Shown here in pieces: positions 45,925-57,776 of a stretch of 64,000 nucleotides of DNA (positions are counted from its first letter, which is position 1; each line of letters begins with the position of its first letter). Location: contig WION01000046.1 of the NCBI GenBank assembly GCA_015039365.1, positions 124,001-188,000 of the forward strand, given 5' to 3'. The notes under the pieces are model-generated. The model saw nothing but the letters and a program-made list of their open reading frames with translations, made no database searches and was not told the origin of the DNA. Source of the stretch: Amanita rubescens. Its lineage: Eukaryota > Basidiomycota > Agaricomycetes > Agaricales > Amanitaceae. The position numbers and the translations under genes are program-made.

Positions 45925-47586
45925 ATGGACAGTGACTACGATACTGGAGGTCAGTTTGATTGTTGAAGTAAAGAAAACAAATCTAACGACATACAGAGCT
46001 TGATATCGCGCTTATGGAGTATGCTGCTGCTCGCGCCCACGTAAAAGATATGCAGGAGAAGGTAAACGTGCTTGAAGATCTGAAAAAGAAGAGGAAGAAG
46101 GGTTATTCTGCTAGTGAGTATACAGCTCGTGACTACACCGTGTAATGATTGAGTGTTTGATTGTTTAGCTAAATGGACCATGGCAACCGTAAACCTAACA
46201 GCTGCAAAATCCGCAGCTGATAAATTAAAGGCGCGGTTGGATGCGCTGGAGGCGGGAGAAAAAGAGGCCAAGGAGGCCAAGAAAGGCATAGCAGACGCGA
46301 GTCCATCGCCGCCCTCTTGTGGTGGGGAAAGGAATCCTATGCCGGATGGGGCTGATGATCAAGAGAGTGAGGAGATGCGTCTTGGGGTGGCCGAGAAGAA
46401 CATTGGTCAAGACCATAGCGAGACGCGCGCTCCTGCATCCGAGAAGAACATTGGTCGAGACGCCGGTGGCGAGACACGCGATCCTGCATCCGAGAAGAAT
46501 GGTCAAGACGGTAGCGAGACGCACACTCCTGCATCTGAGAAGAAAAAGGATCAGGGGAACAGTGTCAATCAGAAGATCGAGGGGACGCACCTTGACGTGG
46601 CTGAGGCACAAGAGAGCAAGGAGACGCGCGCTCCAGAGATTGGTGATCAGGGGTGCGAGGCCCACAACGGGTCGGAAGTATCTGCACCAACTGAACCCAA
46701 TACGAAAAAAAGGAAGCACGATGATGGAGATGAAGGGACTGCAGCGGCAGAAGGGCATATGGGACCTGGTGAGTTGGGAACCTGATTATGAGTATCTCGT
46801 AGTTGATCGACATGTAGGTCCTCGAAAGATATTCAAAAACAAGGCAAATGGGGAGGAAGTTGATGAAAGTGAGTATTTGACGTTGCAATGTGTTACTGGC
46901 TAACGCACCGCCCAGATAAAATCCTTTCCGAAGTTAACGAGTTCATTCAAAGGCCACTCTCGTCACGGCTGAGCATACCAACACGATTGGCGATACGCAC
47001 TCATCAAGCTCTTGCCCCTACTGCTGCGACAACGTCTCGGTCTCTAGCGCTAAACGTCCTGACAACGAACTGCTGCAATGTCCTTTGTCCATACCACCAA
47101 GAGGTGGATAAAAAAGGAATAACAGACTCCAAATACTTGGTAAATGGAGTGCCGCTGCCCCGGATGATTGCGGAGACGAAGAAAGATGCCAATTCCCTGG
47201 AACATAGGAAACGCCTCGAGGACCGCTTCCTTCATTGCGGTTGCCCGATGGATGCAGTATTGTGGGACTTCTTTTTCTGGAAGTCGCTCACGCTCACAGC
47301 CACGATCAATGATAAGGAAGTAACCGAACCCGTGTTGCGATGGACGCCGAGGGACCGCGCCTTCATTTTGAAGATCTTTGAAGAGTATACATTCTTGAAT
47401 GTTAATGACATATACACAGGAAATAGAAGCCCGGAAGAACACAAGGAGAGGTTGGCCCTCATTCAGGCCCAACGTGCCCTGGACCTCGTTAACCAGTACC
47501 GTGAGAAACGGGGTGAACTAAACTATGTCATAGTACAAGATGATGGAACCGGAGATGACGAAGATGATGGGTCTCTTGAAAAATGA
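45925..47586 (+). CDS. Element cargo protein with acidic repeats, 487 aa model, unknown function
   Basis: Five exons: 45925-45949, 45997-46113, 46169-46768, 46818-46868, 46916-47586. All are GT-AG and the phases sum to 488 codons with the stop. The N-terminal 80 residues are charged and likely coiled coil (MQEKVNVLEDLKKKRKK). The middle holds degenerate repeats of about 16 residues of the type EKNIGQDHSETRAPAS, rich in Glu, Asp and Ser, ending in a KKRKHDD patch. The C-terminal 200 residues look folded, with CCNVLCPYH, YLVNGVPLPRMIAE, FLHCGCPMDAVLWDFFFW and YTFLNVNDIYTGNRSPEEH. I do not recognise the domain. Its place in the element suggests an accessory role, which is inference. Confidence 0.65.
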
Positions 47587-47639
47587 GCACATAGTAGATA
47601 GTATTCGGCTAGAGTAGGCTTGGCAGTATATCAAGACAG

Positions 47640-47980
47640 CCTTCATTCTCCTTCATTGCGGTTGCCCGATGGACGCGGCATTGTGGGACTTCTTTTTCTG
47701 GAATTCACTCACACTCACAGCCACGATCAAGTAACTGAACATGGACGCCGAGGGACTGCACCTTCATTTTGAAGCTTTTTACGCAGTATAGCTTCTTGAA
47801 GGTTGAAGATTTGTACACAAAAAATAGAAGCCCGGAAGAGCACGAAGAGAGGATACTAGCTCCTTCGCATCGTGGACCGGGTTAACAGGGCATGAGAAAC
47901 GAGGTCTGGGAAAACAGGCCGTGTTCATCTCAGACGACAATGAAAATGGAGATGATCTATTACTGATAGTACATTACATG
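47640..47980 (+). pseudogene. Degenerate duplicate of the preceding gene's 3' end
   Basis: CATTGCGGTTGCCCGATGGA and TGTGGGACTTCTTTTTCTGG repeat 47232-47281, followed by decayed versions of the KIFEEYTFLN and NRSPEEH parts. Deletions break the frame. Confidence 0.75.
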
Positions 47981-48129
47981 TCTAGTTAGAGTAGGATTAT
48001 AACATGTAGTTCCAGTTTCTCAAGGCTTTTTCATCCGACGTCAAGGCATTGAAATTTGGGCAATCAATTGCCGATAACCGAGCCGCGGCTTGCCATGCCA
48101 GGCCAAACATCGTCACAGCCACTTCCAAA

Positions 48130-50830
48130 CGTGAAACTGTGTGCCAAACACCATATATACATGTCAGGTAGAACAGTGCACAAAACACCATACCTAATTC
48201 TCATGCAGGATAGTGTGCAGGTTGTCATACTACAAAAATGCCAGTTAGGACAGTGTGTAAAACATAAAATGTCAGGCAGAACAGTGTGGAGAATACCATA
48301 CCTTAATCATCAAGCAGGATAGTGTACAAAATACCATACCTTAATTGTCAAGCAGGACAGTGTACAAAACACCATACCTAAATGTCAGCCAGAACAGTGT
48401 GCAGAATACCATACCTTGATTATCAAGCAGGACAGTGTACAAACCTAAATGTCAGCCAGAACAGTGTGCAGAATACCATACCTTAATTATCAAGCAGGAC
48501 AGTGTACAAAACACCATACCTAAATTTCAGCCAGAACAGTGTGCAGAATACCATACCTTAATCATCAAGCAGGATAGTGTATAAAATACCATACCTAATT
48601 GTCAGGCAGAATAGCAGTGACAACACCATAGTGGAGGTTTCAGCAAGGATGGTGTGTAGAATACCATACCTTAATTGTCAAGTGGCAGGACAGTGTACAA
48701 AACACCATACCTAAATGTCAGCCAGAACAGTGTGCAGAATACCATACCTTAATTATCAAGCGGGATAGTGTACAAAACACCATACCTAAATGTCAAGAAT
48801 ACCATTCCTTAATCATCAAGCAGGATAGTGTACAAAATATCATATGGTTTCAGCAGGGATGGTGTGTAGAATACCATACCTTAATATGATTGTCAAGCAG
48901 GACAGTTTACAAAACACCATACCTAAATGTCAGCCAGAACAGTGTGCAGAATACCATACCTTAATTATCAAGCAGGACAGTGTACAAAACACCATACCTA
49001 AATGTCAGCCAGAACAGTGTGCAAAATACCATTCCTTAATCATCAAGCAGGATAGTGTACAAAATACCATACCTAAATGACAGGCAGAATAGTAGTGACA
49101 ACACCATAGTGGAGGTTTCAGCAAGGACAGTGCACAGAATACCATACCTTAATTGTCACGCATGATAGTGTACAAAACACCATACCTAAATGTCAGCCAG
49201 AACAGTGTGCAGAATACCATACCTTAATTATCAAGCAGGACAGTGTACAAAACACCATACCTAAATGTCAGCCAGAACAGTGTGCAGAATACCATACCTT
49301 AATTATCAAGCAGGATAGTGTATAGAACACCATACCTAAATGTCAGCCAGAACAGTGTGCAGAATACCATTCCTTAATCATCAAGCAGGATAGTGTATAA
49401 AATACCATACCTAAATGTCAGGCAGAATAGCAGTGACAACACCATAGTGGAGGTTTCAGCAAGGATGGTGTGTAGAATACTATACCTTAATTGTCAAGCA
49501 AGACAGTGTACAAAACACCATACCTAAATGTCAGCCAGAACAGTGTGCAGAATACCATACCTTAATTATCAAGCAGGATAGTGTACAAAATATCATATGG
49601 TTTCAGCAGGGATGGTGTGTAGAATACCATACCTTAATATGATTGTCAAGCAGGACAGTTTACAAAACACCATACCTAAATGTCAGCCAGAACAGTGTGC
49701 AGAATACCATACCTTAATTATCAAGCAGGACAGTGTACAAAACACCATACCTAAATGTCAGCCAGAACAGTGTGCAAAATACCATACCTTAATTATCAAG
49801 CAGGATAGTGTATAAAATACCATACCTAAACAGTGTACAAAACACCATACCTAAATGTCAGCCAGAACAGTGTGCAGAATACCATTCCTTAATTATCAAG
49901 CAGGATAGTGTATAGAACACCATACCTAAATGTCAGCCAGAACAGTGTGCAGAATACCATTCCTTAATCATCAAGCAGGATAGTGTATAAAATACCATAC
50001 CTAAACAGTGTACAAAACACCATACCTAAATGTCAGCCAGAACAGTGTGCAGAATACCATTCCTTAATTATCAAGCAGGATAGTGTATAGAACACCATAC
50101 CTAAATGTCAGCCAGAACAGTGTGCAGAATACCATTCCTTAATCATCAAGCAGGATAGTGTATAAAATACCATACCTAAATGTCAGGCAGAACAGTGTGC
50201 AGAATACCATACCTTAATTATCAAGCAGGACAGTGTACAAAACACCATACCTAAATTTCAGCCAGAACAGTGTGCAGAATACCATACCTTAATCATCAAG
50301 CAGGATGGTGTATAAAATACCATACCTAAATGTCAGGCAGAATAGCAGTGACAACACCATAGTGGAGGTTTCAGCAAGGATGGTGTGTAGAATACCATAC
50401 CTGAATTGTCAAGCAGGACAGTGTACAAAACACCATACCTAAATATCAGCCAAAACAGTGTGCAGAATACCATACCTTAATCATCAAGCAGGATAGTGTA
50501 CAAATTGAAATACCATACCTAAATATCAGGCAGAATAGTAGTGACAACACCATAGCGGAGCCTGTTTCAGCAAGGATGGTGCACAGAATACCATACCTAA
50601 ATGTCAGCCAGAACAGTGTGCAAAACACCATATCCAAATGTCAGCCAGAACAGTGTGCAGAATACCATACCTTAATGTCAGGCAAAACAGCGCACACAAC
50701 ACCATAAGCAAGATTCAGCAGGGTTGGTGTACAAGACACCATATCTTATTTGTCACCAAGCAGGAAAGTGTGCAGAAACACCATAGGTAATATTTAGCTT
50801 CAATGGTATTCACAGCACCATACCTAAGTA
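48130..50830. repeat. Right subterminal minisatellite, 75-bp unit with higher-order structure
   Basis: The basic unit is about 75 bp, made of two related halves: CAGGACAGTGTACAAAACAC with CATACCTAAATGTCAGCC, and AGAACAGTGTGCAGAATACC with ATACCTTAATTATCAAG. A larger block beginning CATATGGTTTCAGCAGGGAT recurs at 48841 and 49594, 753 bp apart. A smaller higher-order period near 177 bp occurs at 49.83-50.18 kb. Noncoding. Confidence 0.95.
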
Positions 50831-50876
50831 GGGACTATCGATTACTAATACACTGTAAATTTTGTAATAAGTTTAT

Positions 50877-50971
50877 CACGTGACACGAGCGCAGCCAGCT
50901 GTACCTGTTTTTTGGTGGTAGGCTGTTACGGTGTTACCGCTTGGAACCGATTGCACGTTGCTACCTGCCTC
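50877..50971 (-). repeat. Right terminal inverted repeat
   Basis: Read on the minus strand it starts GAGGCAGGTAGCAACGTGCA and pairs with 36778-36865. Confidence 0.8.
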
Positions 50972-50979
50972 GAGTCAGA
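50972..50979 (+). other. 8-bp target site duplication, right
   Basis: GAGTCAGA directly after the right inverted repeat, identical to 36770-36777. Confidence 0.8.
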
Positions 50980-51079
50980 TGATCGCTGACGCAGGGTCGT
51001 CGCATCCGCCTGCACGTGAACGTTTGAAGTTGAACTGGCACTGAGGTCATTTCTCTCGCAGTTCAACGTTCAACTCTTC

Positions 51080-52130
51080 CACTCCCACATCTCCTAACCA
51101 TGCACTAAGCGCCCTTGAAGTCACGGATATTCCTCACGTTTCAAGTCAAAGTCAATTCCACCACCATTCTCCAACGACCTTGTATTACAAAACCCTCTAC
51201 CTTCAGATCACTAGACGACGACCTCCTTCCCGGCCTATTAATCTTAAGTGCGTCCCACTCGTCTTCCCTTCGACATTGTAAAAGCTGACATATACACAAG
51301 CGTTACATAGCGAAGTTCCAAACCCTCTATTTGACGACCATCACATTCCTTGATGAGCTACAGTTCGAGGGGAGCAGGGGTATTGCGTTTAAGCACGCTT
51401 GGAGAACGCGAGTGAATTTCCTTTCCAGCATTCATGTGTGAGTGTTAATGACGCTGACGTGGCTGCCCTGTTAGGTTTCTCGATGACGAAACAGCCCCGA
51501 GCCTCCGCACCTCCGCGTTTACTCTCTTCAAATAGACTCTCACTCATATGTATGCTCTGTCTTCGCCTCGCAAATCCCTTTCGGACTGACCATCCTTCAC
51601 CGTCTCGCAGACGATGGCTGCCCACATTTGACGACCTACGCATCTCATTCCAGCGTCCTTTCTCCGTCGTCCTCTCATTATCCTGGGCCTACTCACGTTT
51701 CCACTCGCTTGTCTATCCAAGTTTCAAGATCACCGCAGAAGCGAAAGCCTCCGCATCCACGCAACGGCATGTCTGGCGTTGCCTAACATGTCATATAGAA
51801 CAGTCACTGGTATAAATGCAGCTACCCTGTAATCTGGTATCGCAGGAGTATGAGCGGGTGTCGGTCGAATTTGAAAAGGATCGGCAGGCGCTTTACCCTG
51901 GAAATGTTGTACCTGAGCTACGGCTGAACCTAGAGTGGCTCTCTATTTCCAATATCTGGCAGCAACCCATCGATTATATAAATGTGCATTTGGGCGCATA
52001 TACGGGTAGGTCGTTAAGTTTAGGTTTCGAGTCGGAAAAGTGAGCGAGCGCTGATGAGGGCCAGATCCGAACTTGACACTTGAAGACGCCAAGTAACGAT
52101 TGTTGTGTTGAGGCGGGGTGACGTCACACT
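51080..52130 (+). pseudogene. Relic of the repeated plus-strand gene, copy 3
   Basis: Recognisable parts are FPFQHSC and GFSMTKQ (51,415-51,500) and YERVSVEFEKDRQALYPG (51,850-51,905). ELRLNLEWLS and INVHLGAYTG follow to about 52,010. The 3' exon is the best preserved of all copies (open for 75 codons), but the 5' part is shifted. Function unknown. Confidence 0.5.
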
Positions 52131-52617
52131 TGCCACGGCGTTGTTTACTACCACGAAGGCTATGAGGCACAGATCCGAACTTTCGAACTTGATGGCGTGC
52201 ACAATATAACTTGACATAGAGTAAGCATAGAAGCTATCCTGGAAAATACGCATATACGATTGTTATACAGTACGGGTTATTAATGAGTTAATATCAAGGA
52301 ATTTGATTTGAGTGAATAGAACGTGATGCGAGCAGCGGAACTTAGTTGTATCTTTTTACCACTGCTAATCTGACTGAACGTCCAACTGATCAATTGCATG
52401 CAGGAGACTCCATTCGCTTTCGGATTCCTACCCAAATGAGGTTTAGCGTTCCACTCTTAACAGCTTAGAAAACTCTTACATGAAAGTCTCCGTTTTCGAT
52501 CGGGCTAGTGGGGTTGTTATTAGGAGCTTGATCGATACCAATAAAAGGGAATTGACAGCGTACTGAGGAAGTAACACCAGCCGTAATTTGATTGTCAAGT
52601 TCCTACAACAATTTAGT
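52131..52617. other. Shared 3' flank of kinase D
   Basis: Copy of the array flank with TATACAGTACGGGTTATTAA and the ATCGGGCTAGTGGGGTTGTT block (52,499). No gene supported. Confidence 0.5.
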
Positions 52618-55600
52618 TCAGGAAAGTAACACAGCTGGACGGAAATATATGCCTACGTCTTGTACACGTTTTCGTTTTTGACAGGCCTGGTGTGGTGATG
52701 AGATATATTAGTTTCAAAACTTGCTTGGTAGAAAGCGCCAATCTACTCACAATACTATCGCGTAATGATGAAGACGGCGATTCCTCTCGCAGATTTGCAT
52801 CGATTTGGGGAGACACAGATTGCGACATCGCTATCATGCTTTCCACGACATTATTCATTCTCGACCGTTTCAATGGTTCCCTCACCCAGCAGCGCTGAAT
52901 CACGTCCCACGCTCCATCGCTCAGAGGCTGCTCGACTAACCGAGGTGGTCGAACGCCTTGAGAGACGAGGAACAATATCTGCAATTCTGATTTACCAGCA
53001 AAAGGAATATTATCATAATGGATCTTGAAAGAAATTAGCTCGAAGGATATCAGCATGTCTATTGTGACGCACCTCATAATAAAGACATCCAAAAGCGTAG
53101 ACGTCTGACATTTGAGTTCGGGAAGGAGTGTCATCGGATGGACCTTCGCCATCCTCTAACTGTCCAAATAACTCTGGGGCGGCAAAGTTCAGATGTAGCG
53201 CTCCTGATCTCGTATTTGTAGCTTCTGAGAGTCGAGTCAAACCAAAGTCGGCGATTTGGACACGAAAATTATCATCCAAGAGAACATTCTCCTGGAGAGA
53301 AGAGTCAGATTGTAACGTAGTGTGCATGAGGTACAATACCCCGCGGAGATCGCCATGAACTGCGCCTTCTGAATGGATGTATTCCATGGCTCGCGCGACC
53401 TCCAGTATCTTCCAAGTATTAGACATAGAATGAAAGTAAGAAACACGTGAAGGCGTACACGTTCTTCAATAATGGCTATTGGTGGATTTGCTTGTTTCCG
53501 CCACCGGGCTAGAGTACCGTTTTTCATATATGGCGAAACAAGGAAAAATTGCGGTATTGTTGTGTCTTTGATTTCATGGATTCCTAAGAACGGTAGTATG
53601 AACTTGTGGTTGAGGGATCGCCACATCAATGCCTCTCTGCAGAAGGCCTGTGGATCTTTCGCGTCAGCAACCATATTATAACAATAACTCAAAAACATAC
53701 AACTTGGTTATCAGACTTGTACAGGACTTTCAGTGCAACGACTTCTCCCTGTCGTTCGCCCTTGAAAACGCGCCCAAAACCGCCGCCGCCAATGAAATCA
53801 CGATTGGCCGGTATGCTGACTCCAGTCACGGTCAAGGACGGTGGAATGATCGGTATCTTTGAGATAACTTTGAGCATAAATCGTCGTGCTCGCCGGGTAA
53901 TATCGATAGTGGTGTCGGAGTGACTTGATACGCGATAATTAAGTAGCATATCAAGTATGAGATCCAACAAATCACTGGCATCAGAGGGATTATCTATCCG
54001 AGTCACAAGGTCGACGTAATCCTCGCGGGATAGAATCTCGCACACGAGGTCGACAATTGTTGCACCTAACGCAGTGGGAGATAAATCCTATTGCCAATTG
54101 GTTCTTAAGTGTATACATTGCAGGTCTGAAATGGCGCACCTTCATATCTCGATCCTTGAGTATATACGATAGCAATGGAAGGGCGTAGCTGTCAGGATCA
54201 TATGGCGTATCCAATGACGGCACAACGTTCATCTTTGAGAAAACTTCCAAGATAAATCGTCTTCCTCGCCACTTCATGTCCACTGTGGAAGAATGCTGAT
54301 TTGAGAAGAGGGCATCGCACTCGAGCATTGTCAGTAAGAAATCCAACAGACTCTTGGCGTCAGAGGCTTCGTCTAGCTGTGCAACGGGATTGATATAATC
54401 TTCCCTGGATAGAATGTGGTACAAAAGGTCAGTCACCACTGGGTGTACGATATCATCCAGCCACTATTACTACATTTTAGGGAGTTATTCCAGCTTTGAA
54501 GTGTTACGCACCAACAAATGATGGTTGATGATGTAGAGGAGCAATGGAAACGAATGATTTTCAGGATCATCCGGATCGGGCAGGGGTTCAACGTATGTCT
54601 TTGACATGATTTTCAACAGGAACAGTCTTGCTCGCTGGTTCATGGCGTTGCCGAAATCCCTATTAAAAATAAAACCAAGTGTGAAATCTAACAGTTTTGT
54701 GGCATCTGTGGCATGGTCAAGCTGCGCCACGATGTCTACGTAGTCCTCCTGGGACAGGATCTCGTATATCAAGTCCCTAAGTGTGCCGTCCACATCTACA
54801 GGCGCGAAGAAAGGTGTCGGCTACCAGCTTTTAGTAGGTGAGCGTAACTCAATTTGAAATATTGCGCACCTCTTCAGAGTTGAGTATAGCGATGATCAAT
54901 TGGAAAATCTTGCTGTGAGGAATATACGGCGTGCTGGGCAATGATATACCTTGAGACTTTACGGCCACTTCCAATATAAATCGGTTTGCTCGTCCTTTCC
55001 AGTCTTCACCTACGGCCCGGGTATGATAATCAAGCCTTCGCAATATCATGTCCAACAGAAACTCGGCCTCTGAGTCATGTCGTAGCTCTGCCTCGGAATA
55101 GATGTCTAAAATCTCACTCATAAGATTTACTGCCAATTTGTTTGTCGCACGAGGATATCCAAGCTATTGGCCCTTAAACGAATGCAACCAGTTTTTGAAA
55201 AGCTGCGCACCTCCACATTGTTAAGTATATAGAAGAGAGACGAGAGCATATTGCTGCGACAATCGTACGGTACGTTGGACTGTAGTTCGCCACACATTTT
55301 TGAGATAACTGCCTGCACGAATCGTCTCGTCCGTCGGTTCATGTCCATGAGGGAAGAATCGCGACTTGACAAAGAGTGATCAGTATGCAGGAATTCCAAC
55401 AGATTCATAGAGTCCGAGTATTGATTTATCTGTGCGGCGAGGATGACGTAGTCCTCCCTGGACAGAATAATCTCGCTCAAAAGGTCCGTCATTATTTTCC
55501 TCACGCGGGATTTGGGCTATTGGCTCATAAGAATGGTTCGTTCCAGTTTGAAACGTTGCGTACCTTCTCACTGCTGAGTATAGAGAGGAGTAAAGGGAGC

Positions 55601-56018
55601 ATATAGTTGTCAGGATCATACGGTATTTTGGACAGTGGGACATCATGCATCCTTGAGATAGTTGCCAACATGAATCGTCTTGCCCGTCGCTTCATGTCTA
55701 CGTTGGCCAGAAACTGATTAGATAAGGAATGATGTTGAAGCCAACACCGTATGAAACCTGACAAATTCTCGGCATCCGAAATGTCGTCTAGTTGCGCCGC
55801 GAGGTTAATGTAGTGTTCCCTAGATAAAATCTCCTTCATGAGGTTGAACGTCGATGCGCATAAAAGAGATTCAGACTATTGGACCTTGGGTGAATACACT
55901 CCGAGTTTGGAATGCGATCACGTACGTTCTTATTGCGGATCCGGAGTGTAGAGAGTAGCAACTGGAAGGTGTCACCGCTGCCAACATCTTGCGATACCGT
56001 CATGTTGTACCCTTCCAT
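52618..56018 (-). CDS. Module-array TKL kinase D, 947 aa model, intact
   Basis: Twelve exons: 56018-55926, 55875-55564, 55516-55211, 55163-54870, 54820-54512, 54463-54140, 54087-53701, 53647-53459, 53408-53340, 53291-53073, 53023-52751, 52686-52618. All are multiples of three and GT-AG (948 codons). The leader MEGYNMTVSQDVG is followed by five modules of 98-108 residues, the kinase-linked module, and a kinase with VALK Lys about 666, VHGD Asp 758 and DFG Asp 776. FAAPELFG, MSDVYAFGCLYYE and VIQRCWVREP follow. The tail has CQKRKRVQDVG. It is the closest intact relative of kinase A, and module for module the two align. No signal peptide or membrane helix, so a cytoplasmic or nuclear site is likely. 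Confidence 0.75.
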
Positions 56019-56239
56019 GAGTCAGATCTTGTAACAAGAGCGTCCTGTTCTGCTGGATAGAATCTGATTGTGCGGTGGATAGAAGCGTGCTTGGAGACGC
56101 CTCGAGGAGGCAGCGCACTTGTTGAAGCGGTCCAATATGACTGTGAGAAGATGATGTTATCATTTGTAATCCGAGCATCAAACCTCCTCTTGAGCGGCTT
56201 AATTCATTGTTGTAGACGATGGTGATCATGACGCACCGC

Positions 56240-57110
56240 TTGCACGTGCACGTTCCACAATAGCGCCGGGGTCCTCAGACAGCTTTCTCTACTTCGTTCC
56301 CGCTGCGTCTGCCCTCACACCCCTCGCCTTTGCATTAAGCGCCAAGTCATAGACTTCTTTCAAGCCAGACTCAGTGCCACCACCGTCCTCCGCACGACCA
56401 AATCTTGATTTCCTGCCCAACCTACCGCAGGCTTAGATGTGTATTTCACAGCAGATAAGGGCCCATCGAGTATGGCGGAGGGGAGTGCGGGCATTGCGTT
56501 TACTGTTTAATCCTTCAGGGTATCCCTTGATGGTTTATACTAAAGCACGCGCTTGGAGGATTACGCGAGTGAGTTGCCCTTGTATGAATATTAATGGCGC
56601 TGACGTGGCCCTGTTAGGTTCCTCGATGACGAAACAGCTCACCACACCTCCACGTTTACTCACTTACATGCTCTCACTCACATGTATGCTCCGTCTTCGC
56701 CTCGAACTGATCATTGCAATAATCGTTTACCGTCTCGCAGACGATATGACTACCCACGTTTGACGACTGTGGCTACTCCTTAATCTGCTAAAACATGTGC
56801 ATTGCAGGTGTACGAGCAGGTGTCGGCCGAATTTGAAAAGGATGGGCGGATGAATCTGAGCTACGGGTGAATCCGGAGTGGTGCCCCTCCACCGATGGCT
56901 GGCGGCAACCCGTCAATTATATGGATGTGCATTTGGCCGCATATATGAAGTTTGAGTCGGAAAAGTGAGTGCTGATGAGGGCCAGATCCGAACTTGACAC
57001 TTGAATATCGCGTAAGAGGGACGCATAGTTAAGAATGGGAGGCACTTGTACCTTCGAAAAGTAGGCATGTCTGCGGAACGAACGGAAATCGAGTTGCACT
57101 TTCAAGTTTG
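56240..57110 (+). pseudogene. Relic of the repeated plus-strand gene, copy 4
   Basis: FNPSGYPLMVYTKAR at about 56,507, the GTATGAATATTAATGG intron-like block at 56,583, and a TCGGCCGAATTTGAAAAGGA 3' exon piece at 56,822. Closest to copy 1 at 27.1-28.0 kb. Broken frames. Confidence 0.5.
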
Positions 57111-57776
57111 CTGCTTTTCAGAACTCGGTCCTCCGTCGTAAATTAGTACGTAATGCTTGGTGCAACTGTAAGCAACTACAATCTTATATATGATACTACC
57201 ATAAACGGCCTTGGCCCAGCCTCCGCCTTTCTTGACGATAACCTAACCCCGACACACGCCCTAACGCTTTCCGCGACATCTTTTACTCTTCGTCGATTGG
57301 ATGCTTTCCTCCTCCAGCGACACTGAATCATGTTCCATGCCAAATTTCAATCGCAGCTTGAGGTGGAAGCACGCCTCGTGAAACGAGTGTCATGATCTTT
57401 ATGTCCTGCCTGCCCGAAACGAGCTCATGATGATCATTTCCTCTATGAACTAGAGTCATCATTTATACGCGCCTAGAAAATCAATTGCTGCACGAGACTT
57501 CATTCTCTTTCGGAAACCTACAGCAATCACGCTTAGCATCCCATTCCCAGAAGCTTACAAGAAAGTTCTTACACGATGTCTTCGTTTTCGGCCGTGCTAA
57601 TGAAGGAAATTGTTATTGTAGCTTGAACGATACCAGCAAAAGGAAATGCTCACGCTTGATGACTGATAATAGTCGAGGAAATTAGTTAAAAGAAACTGTT
57701 CACGGATCATAGATGAACTCATGAGCGTACTGATAAAGTAGTGCCAGATTTTGATGCAACATCATCGTAAGATTCC
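57111..57776. other. Shared 3' flank of kinase E, with scraps
   Basis: Contains a minus-strand scrap near 57,290-57,400 resembling the end of a kinase C-lobe, and an array-flank block at 57,560-57,650. No gene supported. Confidence 0.4.

Larger units (their letters stand above)
36778..50971 (-). mobile_element. Complete 14.2-kb KDZ-type DNA transposon with cargo
   Basis: The ends are imperfect inverted repeats of about 90 bp flanked by the octamer GAGTCAGA on both sides. Aligned inward from the duplication, the first 39 positions match at about 27, and later blocks GGTAAC, CCTACCAC and GTCAC(A/G)TGA also match. Inside are a KDZ-associated transposase-like gene with CxC-type cysteine clusters, three further genes in two divergent pairs, and minisatellite arrays next to both ends. 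KDZ (Kyakuja-Dileera-Zisupton) elements are known in basidiomycetes and Zisupton elements make 8-bp duplications. No TET/JBP gene, sometimes associated with KDZ elements, is seen here. Confidence 0.8.

Noticed and set aside
46225..46758. 177-codon minus-strand frame opposite the acidic-repeat gene
   Set aside because: Antisense shadow of a well-supported spliced gene, with repeat-driven composition.
48844..49815. Short open frames inside the right minisatellite
   Set aside because: They are translations of the repeat unit, with no start context or conserved codon use.
48130..50830. CRISPR-like array
   Set aside because: Units are contiguous variants of each other with no unique spacers, in a eukaryotic transposon end.
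36778..50971. TET/JBP dioxygenase cargo, sometimes found with KDZ elements
   Set aside because: No HxD iron-binding motif or related domain in any frame of the element.
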